Source of the DNA: CATOSP01 sp965237775
Lineage (GTDB): Bacteria > Chloroflexota > Dehalococcoidia > Lucifugimonadales > UBA3495
Length of the DNA: 64,000 nt
Assembly (NCBI GenBank): GCA_965237775.1
Contig: OZ250155.1
Location: 2,480,001-2,544,000 of the forward strand
Direction of reading: 5' to 3'
Position 1 is the stretch's first letter; each line of letters starts with the position of its first letter. A model generated the notes under the pieces. That model made no database searches, had not been told where the DNA came from, and saw only the letters and a list, made by a program, of their open reading frames with translations. A program made the position numbers and the translations under genes. Of the stretch, positions 36,567 through 44,770 are shown piece after piece.

Positions 36567-37043
36567 TTAACCAAGCCCGCCGAGAGTCGTTACCTCGTCC
36601 CACTCTTCCCTGGTCACCGGTTGAATCGACAGCCGCATTCCCCGGCGGACCAGGAACATGTCCTGCAGTCGTGGGTTAGCTTTGATCTCCGGCAGAGTGA
36701 CGGGACGCGTGAACTCCTCGCCCGCCTTTATGTCAACCATCAGCCAGGTAGGATTATCCGGAGTGCTCTTGGCGTCGTAGTGCTTCTCTGAAGGGTCGAA
36801 GGCCGTCGGGTCAGCGTAGGCGCCGCTTACAATGGTCGCGGTGCCAATCACCGCCAGGGGCTTGGCGCTACTGTGATAGAACAGCACGCCGTCGCCCACC
36901 TGCATCTCGTCACGCATGAAATTACGGACCTGGTAGTTGCGCACGCCGTCCCACTCTGCCGTTTCGTCTTCTTCATTTTTCAAGTCGGTGAAGGAGTAGG
37001 CCGTGGGCTCCGACTTAAACAGCCAATAGCGCTGCTCTGCCAT
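36567..37043 (-). CDS. EVE-domain protein
   Basis: A 158-residue single-domain protein with YWLFKSEPTAYSFTDL, EWDGVRNYQVRNFMRDEMQVGDGVLFYHSS and a WLMVDIKAGEEFTRPVTL strand. EVE domains have a PUA-like fold and are thought to bind modified bases in DNA or RNA; some act in defence or RNA modification. GGAGG lies 5 nt before the ATG. The next gene, a SagB-type dehydrogenase, starts 3 nt after its stop. Confidence 0.93.
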   Translation of the reverse strand: MAEQRYWLFKSEPTAYSFTDLKNEEDETAEWDGVRNYQVRNFMRDEMQVGDGVLFYHSSAKPLAVIGTATIVSGAYADPTAFDPSEKHYDAKSTPDNPTWLMVDIKAGEEFTRPVTLPEIKANPRLQDMFLVRRGMRLSIQPVTREEWDEVTTLGGLG

Positions 37044-37088
37044 AGCTGCCTCCTAGATCGTGTGGTGGGGTTCTCCGGTTACACCGCG

Positions 37089-38717
37089 TCAGCGGATGCG
37101 GATGCCCGCCGCCTCCCGGTCGAAACAGCCCTCAATCAGGTCTTCGCGTTCCTGACGCAGCAGGTCCTTGCGCACCCTGAGGCTGGGCGTCCGCGGCAAC
37201 TCGGACCGCATCTCCAGGTATCTGGGCACCTTGAAATAGGCCAGATGCTCCGCGCACCAGTACACCACTTCCTCGGGTTTGAGGTCTGAGCCGGGAGTCA
37301 ATGCCACGTAGGCCTTGACCTCGTCCTCGCCCAATTCCGACGGCACCGCGATTACCGCGCAGTCCAGCACTTGCGCATGGCGTTTGATCACGTCCTCCAC
37401 TTCCTGTGAGGAAATGTTCTCGCCCCTGCGCCGGATGATGTCCTTCTTACGGTCCACGAAGTAGAGGAAACCATCTTCGTCGAGCCACCCCAGGTCGCCC
37501 GTGTACAACCATCCGTCCCGCAGCGTCTGCCGGGTCTGCTCCTCGTTGTTCCAGTAACCGGGGGTAACCGCCGGGTTGGTGACCGTTATTTCGCCGACTG
37601 TATTGACGCCCAGGGCCTCACCGGTTTCGGCGTCGGAGATGCGCACCTGGTTGGCGAAACCGGCGCCGGGGTGTTGCCGGGCCTGTCCCGATGAACCGGA
37701 ACGCCGCTCATCACCAATCTTCTCGATGGTCCCGTAGCAGGTCTCGGTCATCCCGAAGCCAACGATGATATCCGTCCCGAACCGCTCTTGAAACTCAGCT
37801 AGAAATTCGGGAGAGAACGCCGGTGATCCGTAGAACAGCCTCACCCGGTTCTCCTTGTCCGTCGGGGACTCCGCGTTCTTGGCCAAGACTGGCATCATCA
37901 TTCCGATGAAGTTGACCACCGTGGCGTCAGCCTCTCTGACCTGGTCCCAGAACCGGGAAGCGCTGAACCGGTCCACCACTACCAACGTCGCCCCCGCGGC
38001 TAATGCGCCCATCGTCGAGTAATACTGGACGTTTGCGTGAAAATAGGGCAAACAGGTAAAGAAGCGGTCATCGGGGCCAGCCTGAGTCCAATGGGCGAAG
38101 CCCTGTCCGGCGGCCACGTACATCTTGTGAGTGACCATCACGCCCTTGGGGTTGCCTGTGGTGCCCGAAGTGTAGACGAGCATCGAGATGTCGTCCGGAG
38201 AAACTTGAGAAGCATTCTCGAGGATGGGAGCCGACGCAAGGGCATCCAAAAAGCGAGTCCAACCCGTGGGCCCCGCGCCATCTCCAACCAACAGCCTGTG
38301 TTCGATGCTGGGCGCGAGGTCCGCGGCTTGCTCGGCAATGTCCACCAAGCCCGAGTCCGCCACCAACGCGGAGGCTCCGGAATCGTTGAGGATATAGGCT
38401 GTCTCGTCTCGTTTGTAGGCCGTGTTGATGGGCACGCCTATGGCCCCTACGGACGAAAGCCCAAACCAACAATACAGGTATTCCAGGCAATTGGGCATGA
38501 ACAGGCAGACCCGCTCTCCGTGTCCCACACCGATCTCCCGGAAGAGGGACGCCGTGGCATTCACCCGCTCTTCGAACTCTCCATAAGTGAGTTTCTGCCC
38601 ATGCATCTCGACGAAAACCTTGTCCGGGTCCCTCCGGACTACCGCCCGCAGAAACTCGGCTAGGTCCATCTCCCACATCGGCTTTTCGGGGTCCCGGGGT
38701 CCCGTGTTCTCACTCAT
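37089..38717 (-). CDS. Acyl-CoA synthetase (AMP-forming)
   Basis: Activates a carboxylic acid to its CoA thioester through an acyl-AMP. At 542 residues it is full length. The P-loop-like motif is MLVYTSGTTGNPKGVMVTH. A5-type GFGMTETCYGTIE follows, then YTGDLGWLDEDGFLYFVDRKKDIIRRRGENIS and the C-terminal domain with TPSLRVRKDLLR containing the catalytic Lys region. The subfamily resembles crotonobetaine/fatty-acid CoA ligases; the acid is unknown. It is divergently oriented to the Zn-ribbon/thiolase operon, with which it may share a catabolic role. Confidence 0.92.
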   Translation of the reverse strand: MSENTGPRDPEKPMWEMDLAEFLRAVVRRDPDKVFVEMHGQKLTYGEFEERVNATASLFREIGVGHGERVCLFMPNCLEYLYCWFGLSSVGAIGVPINTAYKRDETAYILNDSGASALVADSGLVDIAEQAADLAPSIEHRLLVGDGAGPTGWTRFLDALASAPILENASQVSPDDISMLVYTSGTTGNPKGVMVTHKMYVAAGQGFAHWTQAGPDDRFFTCLPYFHANVQYYSTMGALAAGATLVVVDRFSASRFWDQVREADATVVNFIGMMMPVLAKNAESPTDKENRVRLFYGSPAFSPEFLAEFQERFGTDIIVGFGMTETCYGTIEKIGDERRSGSSGQARQHPGAGFANQVRISDAETGEALGVNTVGEITVTNPAVTPGYWNNEEQTRQTLRDGWLYTGDLGWLDEDGFLYFVDRKKDIIRRRGENISSQEVEDVIKRHAQVLDCAVIAVPSELGEDEVKAYVALTPGSDLKPEEVVYWCAEHLAYFKVPRYLEMRSELPRTPSLRVRKDLLRQEREDLIEGCFDREAAGIRIR

Positions 38718-38858
38718 AGCGCAACCACTCCAGCGAACCCAAACCTAACATGTACCACGCCTGGGGTCAACGTCCAACGTTAGATGACAACATCGGGTTG
38801 ACACCCCAGGAACCCAAGATTAAGCTGGAAATCCGCCAAGGAGCATACGACATCTGCT

Positions 38859-39290
38859 ATGCCAGAATCCGTAGACCCGCAGAGACTCCGACTGACCGAC
38901 GAAGAGGGCCCCGAAGGTGTCCTTCTGGGCTTTGGTTGCCTTGACTGCGGCGTCAAGGTGTTCGGGCCGTGCGCCTTCTGTCAAAGTTGCACTTCGGACC
39001 AACTGGAGTCTGTCGAGCTGAGCAAGACGGGGGTGTTGTACAGCTACACGATCGTCCGCGTTCCTCCCGCCGGATGGCCCGGACCGGTGCCCTACGTGCT
39101 GGGTCAGGTGGAGTTGCCAGAGGGCCCACAGGTGCTCGCGGAATTAATCGACTGCGAGCACGACAAACTCAAGATTGGCATGCCGGTTGAGCTTGGGTTA
39201 CAGGTCGTCCCTCCCGAAGGCGGCGGGCGGGACAAGGTGGTCTACAAGTGGCGGCCCGTGGGATGTGGTGATATGGGAGGGTCAAGATGA
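38859..39290 (+). CDS. Zn-ribbon/OB-fold protein (DUF35 family), thiolase partner
   Basis: A 143-residue acyl-CoA-associated protein. The N-terminal rubredoxin-like Zn ribbon has CLDCG and CAFCQSC. The OB-fold follows (SYTIVRVPPAGWPGPVPYVLGQVELPEG). In known systems such proteins bind acyl-CoA next to a thiolase or hydratase, for example in steroid side-chain degradation. The gene is the first of an operon: its stop overlaps the next start (ATGA), and a thiolase follows 300 nt later. The ATG at 38859 has AAGGAG about 15 nt upstream, rather far. Confidence 0.88.
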   Translation: MPESVDPQRLRLTDEEGPEGVLLGFGCLDCGVKVFGPCAFCQSCTSDQLESVELSKTGVLYSYTIVRVPPAGWPGPVPYVLGQVELPEGPQVLAELIDCEHDKLKIGMPVELGLQVVPPEGGGRDKVVYKWRPVGCGDMGGSR

Positions 39291-39547
39291 CACAGGAGTC
39301 GAGGATGGACCGGTTGGAAGAACGGGTGGATGGTTTGAGTGACCGGGTAGGCCATCTGACGGAGGACGTCCAGCAACTCCGCGAGGACTTTCGTTCACTT
39401 CGGTCGGAAATCGACTCCCGCTTCAATGGCCTGGAATCCCGCATGATTTCCAGGTTCAATACCCTATATCTGATAGCGTTCGGAAACGTTGCGACCACCA
39501 TCCTGACTGCCGTCGGCATAGTTGTAGCCGTTCTGTTAACGAGATAG
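39287..39547 (+). CDS. Small coiled-coil protein with a C-terminal membrane anchor
   Basis: An 86-residue protein. Heptad-like residues 5-56 (MDRLEERVDGLSDRVGHL onward) form a coiled coil, and residues 60-85 (LIAFGNVATTILTAVGIVVAVLL) form one membrane helix, so it should be a tail-anchored coiled coil. I know no enzymatic role. It lies between the Zn-ribbon and thiolase genes, overlapping the first by 4 nt with a strong GGGAGGG site. Small proteins of this type are common and often uninformative; here the operon position hints at membrane attachment of the complex. Confidence 0.75.
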   Translation: MTQESRMDRLEERVDGLSDRVGHLTEDVQQLREDFRSLRSEIDSRFNGLESRMISRFNTLYLIAFGNVATTILTAVGIVVAVLLTR

Positions 39548-39590
39548 GATTGTAACCCCAAAAACGTGAACACCCTGAAGAGGCTGGACA

Positions 39591-40745
39591 TTGAGCCCAT
39601 TGCATAACGTCAGAGAGGTCGTCGTCGCGGGTGTCGGCCTGCATCCTTTCGGCAGGTTTCCCGACAAGGACCTGGCGACCCTGGCCACGGAAGCCGTCCT
39701 GCCGGCTCTCCAGGACGCCGGGGTCCGCTGGAAGGACATACCCGTCGCCTACTTCGGCCACGTCTATTACCACGGCATGTCTGTGGGAGAAACTGCCCTC
39801 GGTAAGCTGGGCCTAACCGGCATCCCGATTATCAACGTGGAGAACGCCTGCTCCAGCGGCTCCACCGCATTCTGGCAAGCATACTGGGGCATCACCACCG
39901 GCCTATACGATCTGGCCCTGGCCTTCGGCGCGGAAAAGGTGCCTCGCGGTCCGGTCACGGTCACCCCGGAGGACAGCCCGGAACGGTACATCGGCGGCGA
40001 TCACATGATGGCTGGCTACGCCCTCCGTATGCGCCGCTACATGGAGGACACAGGAGCGTCGGCGTCGTCCCTGGCCCAGGTCGCGGTGAAGGCCCGCCAA
40101 AACGCCTCCCTCAACCCCTATGCCCACCGAAACTCTCTCTACTCACTGGACGAGGTGCTGGAGTCCCGGCTCATCGCCGACCCATTGACCCTCTACCAGT
40201 GCTGCCCGACCAGCGAGGGAGCCGCGGCGGCTGTGTTGTGCGCCAGGGAATCCCTGGGCCGGTTCGGCATCGACGAGTCCCGCGCCGTTACCGTGGCCTC
40301 CGCCACCCTCACCTCCGGCAGCTACAACGGCAGGGGCAGCGACCATTCCGCCTTCAGCCCCTACCGCACCGAGCCAGGTGCCCTGCAGGCCTACGAGATG
40401 GCGGGATTGGGACCCGAAGATGTAGACCTGGTGCAGGTCCACGACGCCGCCACGATCGGCGAGTTGCAACAGCTCGAATCGCTGCACCTGTTGCCCTTTG
40501 GCGAAGCCTGGCGGGCCACCGAGGACGGTCGCACCTCCCTCACCGGCGACATCCCCACCAACACCGACGGCGGTTTGTTGGCCATGGGGCACCCATTCGG
40601 CGCGACAGGAATCAGAATGGTCCACGAAACGGCCACTCAGCTCAGAGGAGAGGCGGGCCCGAGGCAGGTGGAAGGAGCCAGGGTAGGGGTGGCCCAATGC
40701 TCGGGGGCCGGTGACGTCACCACCGTAATTATTCTGTCAAGGTAA
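39591..40745 (+). CDS. Thiolase-family protein (lipid-transfer/acetyl-CoA acetyltransferase type)
   Basis: A 384-residue thiolase homologue. The acyl-accepting Cys is in ENACSSGSTAF at about residue 87. GHPFGATGIRMVHE carries the His, and QCSGAGD the second Cys. The C-terminal region (GLGPEDVDLVQVHDAATIGE) matches the SCP-x/Ltp-like group, whose members act as thiolases or as retro-aldolases with a DUF35 partner, present here. Start TTG, AGAGG 7 nt upstream. The substrate is probably a long or branched acyl-CoA but cannot be named. Confidence 0.88.
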   Translation: MSPLHNVREVVVAGVGLHPFGRFPDKDLATLATEAVLPALQDAGVRWKDIPVAYFGHVYYHGMSVGETALGKLGLTGIPIINVENACSSGSTAFWQAYWGITTGLYDLALAFGAEKVPRGPVTVTPEDSPERYIGGDHMMAGYALRMRRYMEDTGASASSLAQVAVKARQNASLNPYAHRNSLYSLDEVLESRLIADPLTLYQCCPTSEGAAAAVLCARESLGRFGIDESRAVTVASATLTSGSYNGRGSDHSAFSPYRTEPGALQAYEMAGLGPEDVDLVQVHDAATIGELQQLESLHLLPFGEAWRATEDGRTSLTGDIPTNTDGGLLAMGHPFGATGIRMVHETATQLRGEAGPRQVEGARVGVAQCSGAGDVTTVIILSR

Positions 40746-40752
40746 GCTGACC

Positions 40753-41034
40753 GTGCCAACCTTCGTGATACTGGCCGCCATGAAGGGAAGGTTCGTGTCC
40801 GAACACGGCAACCTGTACGACAACTTCCAGATGATGGGCTATGTCGAGTCGGTAGGGCCAACCGAGGCCGTCACCGAGTTCTTCGACCAGACCCCTTACC
40901 CCATTCGCTGGGAAGATGTGGAGTACATGTGGGCCGAGCTCCTTGCGGACCTGGGCCCCAACGCTCACTACGGCGACTACGAGCGTATCTACATCGACTC
41001 GCTACGCCGGCGCTGGGAGCCCAGCAGCGGTTAG
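40753..41034 (+). CDS. Small protein of unknown function
   Basis: I do not recognise this 93-residue protein. It is acidic and aromatic-rich (FDQTPYPIRWEDVEYMWAELL; HYGDYERIYIDSLRRRW), without signal peptide or membrane segment. The GTG start follows the thiolase stop by 7 nt, and AAGG overlaps the end of that gene, so it is most likely the last cistron of the Zn-ribbon/thiolase operon. The converging aldolase gene ends 6 nt away. Confidence 0.65.
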   Translation: MPTFVILAAMKGRFVSEHGNLYDNFQMMGYVESVGPTEAVTEFFDQTPYPIRWEDVEYMWAELLADLGPNAHYGDYERIYIDSLRRRWEPSSG

Positions 41035-41040
41035 TTCCCT

Positions 41041-41823
41041 CTAATAGTCTTTCGCGAAATCCCGAAGCGTCGAGAAGTCGGCCCTGAAACCCTCGGTCAG
41101 CGCCCGCCGGTCGGTGCCGTGCAAGACGAACCGTGCTCCCTGGCTGATCCAATAAGTCGAAAGGTCCGGCGTCTGGTGGTGCACCAGAGTCGCAATGCCG
41201 TGGGCCTCCGCCTTGTCGATGATCCCTTTGACCGTGTTCTGGTACTCCGGCCGGTCGTATTGGTCCGGGAATCCCAAGGAAATGCTCATGTCGTTGGGGC
41301 CAACAAAGATACCGTCGATGCCGGGTACATGCAGGATCTCTTCCAGCACGTTCACGGCGGTAACGCTCTCGATGCCGATGATACAGACGCTGTTCTTGTT
41401 TCTCTCTTCCAAGTATGCCTTTGTCGCGTCGCTAATGTGCTCCCCGTCCTCGACCACGCGGCGGACCGCTTCGCCTTTAAGAGGACGCCACTTCGCGGCC
41501 GCCACAACCTCTTTGACCTCTTCGACCGTCTCGCAGTAGGGCGCGAGAATGCCCTGGGCCCCGGCGTCCATTACCATCGTGACGTAATGGGAATCCGGTA
41601 TCGGTATGCGGACGATTGGAACGATGCTGGAAGTGTTCAGCATCGTCAGGTAGTCGGCCAACTCGCCTCGGCTACGGGGGCCGTGCTCCGTATCGATGAC
41701 CACGTAGTCCAGCCCCACGCCGTCTAGCACCGGGATCCACCGGGTGCTGCGTCCGATGCTCAGCATGGTGCCAAACACCCTGCCGCCGGACTTCAGGGTA
41801 GTCTTCAGCTCTGCTCCGTTCAT
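41041..41823 (-). CDS. HpcH/HpaI aldolase
   Basis: Class II pyruvate-type aldolase of 260 residues. VVIDTEHGPRSRGEL, the metal-site Glu in IIGIESVTAVNVLEEI, and GIFVGPNDMSISLG are intact. It probably cleaves a 4-hydroxy-2-oxo acid to pyruvate or a related keto acid and an aldehyde. AGGGAGGA precedes the ATG. It follows an M20-type peptidase on the same strand after 27 nt, so the two are likely co-transcribed. Confidence 0.92.
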   Translation of the reverse strand: MNGAELKTTLKSGGRVFGTMLSIGRSTRWIPVLDGVGLDYVVIDTEHGPRSRGELADYLTMLNTSSIVPIVRIPIPDSHYVTMVMDAGAQGILAPYCETVEEVKEVVAAAKWRPLKGEAVRRVVEDGEHISDATKAYLEERNKNSVCIIGIESVTAVNVLEEILHVPGIDGIFVGPNDMSISLGFPDQYDRPEYQNTVKGIIDKAEAHGIATLVHHQTPDLSTYWISQGARFVLHGTDRRALTEGFRADFSTLRDFAKDY

Positions 41824-41850
41824 AACTCGTTCCTCCCTTGCGTTCAGCTA

Positions 41851-42933
41851 TTAGGGCTTGGTTGTGACCACCATCTGACAGAACCTGGCCGTGGTGACCA
41901 GGTCCGGGATTACCACGTACTCGTTGACCGTGTGCATCTCGTTGGTCGACATTCCCACCACGACGCAGTCGATACCGTGGAGGCGCATGGCGTTGGCATC
42001 GGTTCCTCCCCCTGATGGTTTGATGTCGGGGACAAGACTCAGGTCACCCATAACGCGGGTGACCAGCTTCACGATTTCGTCCTCGGGGTCCAGGTTGTAC
42101 ATGTGGAACATCACCTCCAGCTCTTCCTGGATAGTGGCGTCCCGGTAGCGGCTTCTGGCCTGTTCCAGCGTGTTGGAAACCTGCATCCGGAGCAGGTCCA
42201 GGGTCTCGGTGTTTCGGCTGCGGAACTCGCCCCCGAAGGTGGCCTCCGCGGGTACAGCGTTTCTCACCGAACCACCGGAGATCAGGCCCACATTGAAGGT
42301 GGTCTCCTCATCCAGCCTGCCCTGGGGGAGTTCGTTGATGATATCGGTTGCTATCCTGATGGCCGAGAGCCCCTTTTCCGGCTCCACGCCCGCGTGAGCC
42401 GCCCTGCCCTTGACCTCGACGTCGAAACGCACGTAGGTGGGGGAAGCGCCGGTGATGGTGTTCACCGGACCGTTGCCGTCGAACACCACCGAGTCCTTGG
42501 CCTTAATCATGGAGTAGTCCAAGTTGGCCGCGCCCACCAACCCGATCTCTTCCCCACGGGTGAACACCACCTGGATGGGACGCCGAGACAGGCCCTCACT
42601 CGCGACGGCCTCCAGACCTTCCAGGATAGCGGCTACGCCAGCCTTGCAATCGCCTCCGAGAATTGTCGTGCCGTCGGAGGTGATCCGGTCTCCCTGAACG
42701 CGGGGCTTGATTCCCCTGCCTGGTTCCACCGTGTCCATGTGCGCCGAGAGAAGGAGGGGCTCGTCGCCCTCTTCAGAGGCGATGACGTTGCCGTGGGCGT
42801 CCCGTGCCACCTGAAATCCAAGATTGCTCAACCTGCACTCCAGGTACTGGGCAACCTCTTCCTCTTCGTCGGAGGGGCTATCTATCTGCACCAACTCTGT
42901 GAAAGACTTGACCAGCCGTTCTTGGTCTACCAT
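41851..42933 (-). CDS. M20/M42-like zinc metallopeptidase (tripeptidase-T type)
   Basis: A 360-residue aminoacylase/peptidase. The di-zinc motifs are SAHMDTVEPG, GGDCKAGVAA, FTRGEEIGLVGA with the catalytic Glu-Glu pair, and the C-terminal NEMHTVNEYV. PSGGGTDANAMRLHG is typical of PepT-like members. It should hydrolyse small peptides or N-acyl amino acids in the cytoplasm. The start is ATG 42933 because AGGGGG lies 6 nt upstream and the sequence before it is not conserved-looking. It precedes the HpcH/HpaI aldolase gene. Confidence 0.9.
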   Translation of the reverse strand: MVDQERLVKSFTELVQIDSPSDEEEEVAQYLECRLSNLGFQVARDAHGNVIASEEGDEPLLLSAHMDTVEPGRGIKPRVQGDRITSDGTTILGGDCKAGVAAILEGLEAVASEGLSRRPIQVVFTRGEEIGLVGAANLDYSMIKAKDSVVFDGNGPVNTITGASPTYVRFDVEVKGRAAHAGVEPEKGLSAIRIATDIINELPQGRLDEETTFNVGLISGGSVRNAVPAEATFGGEFRSRNTETLDLLRMQVSNTLEQARSRYRDATIQEELEVMFHMYNLDPEDEIVKLVTRVMGDLSLVPDIKPSGGGTDANAMRLHGIDCVVVGMSTNEMHTVNEYVVIPDLVTTARFCQMVVTTKP

Positions 42934-43080
42934 TCTAACCCCCTGGGCCACACGTAGAATTCTCAGGGTTTGGGGCTGCCTCGGCGGGCCCACAGGACAC
43001 CCGGCCAACGGCCCCGCACATTATACAACAACGGTGGAAGTGGGGATTGGGACCAATATCGGGACAATGACCAATAGTAA

Positions 43081-43109
43081 TTGCGACTAATAGCGTCAGA
43101 CGCTATCAT
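43081..43109 (+). promoter_or_regulatory. higBA promoter with palindromic operator in the spacer
   Basis: TTGCGA (43081-43086), a 17-bp spacer and TATCAT (43104-43109) form a promoter. A perfect 17-bp palindrome, atagcgtcagacgctat (43090-43106), fills the spacer and overlaps the -10. It is the expected autorepression site for HigA. The start point would fall at about 43116, the first base of the toxin's GTG, so the transcript may be leaderless. Confidence 0.65.
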
Positions 43110-43115
43110 AGGGAA

Positions 43116-43397
43116 GTGATTCGGAGTTTCCGTGATGGCAACACCCGCGCTATCGCCGAACGCAGGGCAGTCCGAAGACTTTCAGAAGCGGTACAACGAC
43201 AATCCCAACGAAAACTCATGGTCCTGAACAACGCCACCGACCTAAACGATCTAAGGATTCCACCAGGTAACCGGTTGGAAGCCTTGTCCGGGGATCGCGC
43301 CGGGCAGTACAGCATTCAAGTTAACGATCAATGGCGTATATGCTTTGTATGGAGCGAAGGCGACGCTTACGAAGTAGAGATCGTGGACTATCATTGA
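43116..43397 (+). CDS. higB: HigB-type toxin (RelE superfamily)
   Basis: A 93-residue mRNA-cleaving toxin of the ribosome-dependent HigB group. The matches are MIRSFRDGNTRAI, DLNDLRIPPGNRLEALSGDRAGQYSIQVNDQWRICFVW and the ending VEIVDYH, all family signatures. It precedes the antitoxin, the reverse of most toxin-antitoxin pairs but typical for higBA. The GTG start coincides with the predicted transcription start. Its antitoxin begins 26 nt downstream. Confidence 0.93.
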   Translation: MIRSFRDGNTRAIAERRAVRRLSEAVQRQSQRKLMVLNNATDLNDLRIPPGNRLEALSGDRAGQYSIQVNDQWRICFVWSEGDAYEVEIVDYH

Positions 43398-43422
43398 GTC
43401 TGCGGTCCGAAGAGAGCGATTT

Positions 43423-43737
43423 ATGGGGCCCGCAGAAGAGCACTCGGTTAATTTTTCTCCCATCCACCCGGGTGAGATTCTCAACGAAGAGTTTCTCCTT
43501 CCCATGAACGTCACTCAGTATAGACTCGCAAAGTCGATCGGTGTCGACCCGCGCCGAATACACGCCGTCGTCCGGGGACAGCGGTCGATAACGGCAGAGA
43601 CTGCACTGTTGCTTTCTCGATTCTTCGGAAACGCGGCTGGATTCTGGATGGGTCTGCAGAACCAATATGACCTGGAAAGCGCGGAGGACCGGATCTCAGA
43701 GAAATTAGCAAACGTGAAGGTTTATTCGGAGCAGTAG
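43423..43737 (+). CDS. higA: HigA-family antitoxin
   Basis: A 104-residue Xre-type DNA-binding antitoxin. HPGEILNEEFLLPMNVTQYRLAKSIGVDPRRIHAVVRGQRSITAETALLL is the HTH, and FFGNAAGFWMGLQNQYDLE is the family signature. It neutralises HigB and represses the operon, probably through the palindrome upstream. The module sits next to a tRNA-Glu gene, a common site for integrated or mobile modules, although no integrase or attachment repeat is seen. Confidence 0.93.
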   Translation: MGPAEEHSVNFSPIHPGEILNEEFLLPMNVTQYRLAKSIGVDPRRIHAVVRGQRSITAETALLLSRFFGNAAGFWMGLQNQYDLESAEDRISEKLANVKVYSEQ

Positions 43738-43781
43738 GCCAATAAGCCGTCTGATAGGTGGATGCCCTTGGAACGGGTTGG

Positions 43782-43855
43782 TAGCGCGTGCGGGATTCGA
43801 ACCCGCGATCTCCGCCTTGAGAGGGCGGTGTCCTGGGCCTCTAGACGAACGCGCC
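43782..43855 (-). tRNA. tRNA-Glu (anticodon CTC)
   Basis: Reading the minus strand, the acceptor stem is ggcgcgt / acgcgct. The D arm contains gtctagagg and the anticodon stem-loop is ccgcc-ctctcaa-ggcgg with anticodon CTC. The T arm is cgggttcgaatcccg. All arms pair well. CCA is not encoded. It is the only tRNA I find in the window. Confidence 0.95.
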
Positions 43856-43992
43856 ACGCATCAGGGTGGTCCGGGGGGTCTGGCCCTTGGATACGATTCC
43901 ATCGTATCAAACCGGAATTCGCTTGTAAACCACAATAGCAACAAGCGGGTCCGACTACGGTGCACACACCAGATAGAAGAAGGGAGCCGGTC

Positions 43993-44493
43993 CTACTGCT
44001 GGGAGTAAAGGAATTCCACCAGGGCCTTGACCTCGCCGTCGGTCAAGTTTAATCCCTGTATGAGGATCGTGGTCATCAGACCTTCCGTAGCCCTTTCCAC
44101 ACCCTGGGCGATGAAAGCCTCCGAGTCCAGGATCGATTCGGTGATGTACTCTCTCGCCGTGTAACCCTCTCTCCTAGAAGACGCGTCCGCCCCGATGAAG
44201 GTGAGTTCCGGGCCAAGCAGACCCTGAGACGTTCCCTGTATCGTGTGACAGGTCAGGCAGGTGCCCTTGTCCAGGAATAGTTCCCGTCCTTGAGCGGCCA
44301 GGGCCTCATCGAAATCGTTGACTACGGGCTCGCGGGTAGGAAAAATATCAACCATCGCGGCAAACTTTACCGGGACCAGCGTGGAGGTCGGCGCCGGCGT
44401 CGGTTCGACTACGGTAGCCGCTGTACCACAGGCGGTGGCCAGGGCCATCACGAATACGATTAGGACCGGCGCGATAACCGATGCTCGATTCAC
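43993..44493 (-). CDS. Cytochrome c lipoprotein
   Basis: A small exported c-type cytochrome of 166 residues. A signal peptide with lipobox ATAC is followed by a Pro/Thr-rich linker (VVEPTPAPTSTLVPV). The mono-haem motif is CLTCH with a C-terminal helix region (GLNLTDGEVKALVEFLYSQQ). The axial Met is probably in the AREYITESILDSEAFI-EGLMTTILIQG segment. It would act as an electron carrier at the cell surface. The start is GTG (44493) after GGAGGAGG. A paralogue with the same layout lies just upstream at 44771-45258. Confidence 0.85.
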   Translation of the reverse strand: MNRASVIAPVLIVFVMALATACGTAATVVEPTPAPTSTLVPVKFAAMVDIFPTREPVVNDFDEALAAQGRELFLDKGTCLTCHTIQGTSQGLLGPELTFIGADASSRREGYTAREYITESILDSEAFIAQGVERATEGLMTTILIQGLNLTDGEVKALVEFLYSQQ

Positions 44494-44770
44494 CACTCCT
44501 CCTCCGGCAAGAGCCTTATGCCGGTTGTTATCTTTATCACAATCTAAGGGAACGCGTCAAGGAATTGCCGGTATCCACGGCCACCATTTGCGCAGTTTCC
44601 AGCCGATGAGAGGCTCCGACGGGGCCGGCAGTTAAAGCCCTCGCCGCGAGGTTGTGGCCCAAAGGATAGTCCCATCCCGGCGGGAAAAATCAATAGAGCC
44701 GGCAAGCGTGGACCGGAAGAGACTTCCTTTGATGACGTCTCCGTCAGAGAGGACTGGACCGAGGTGGTAC

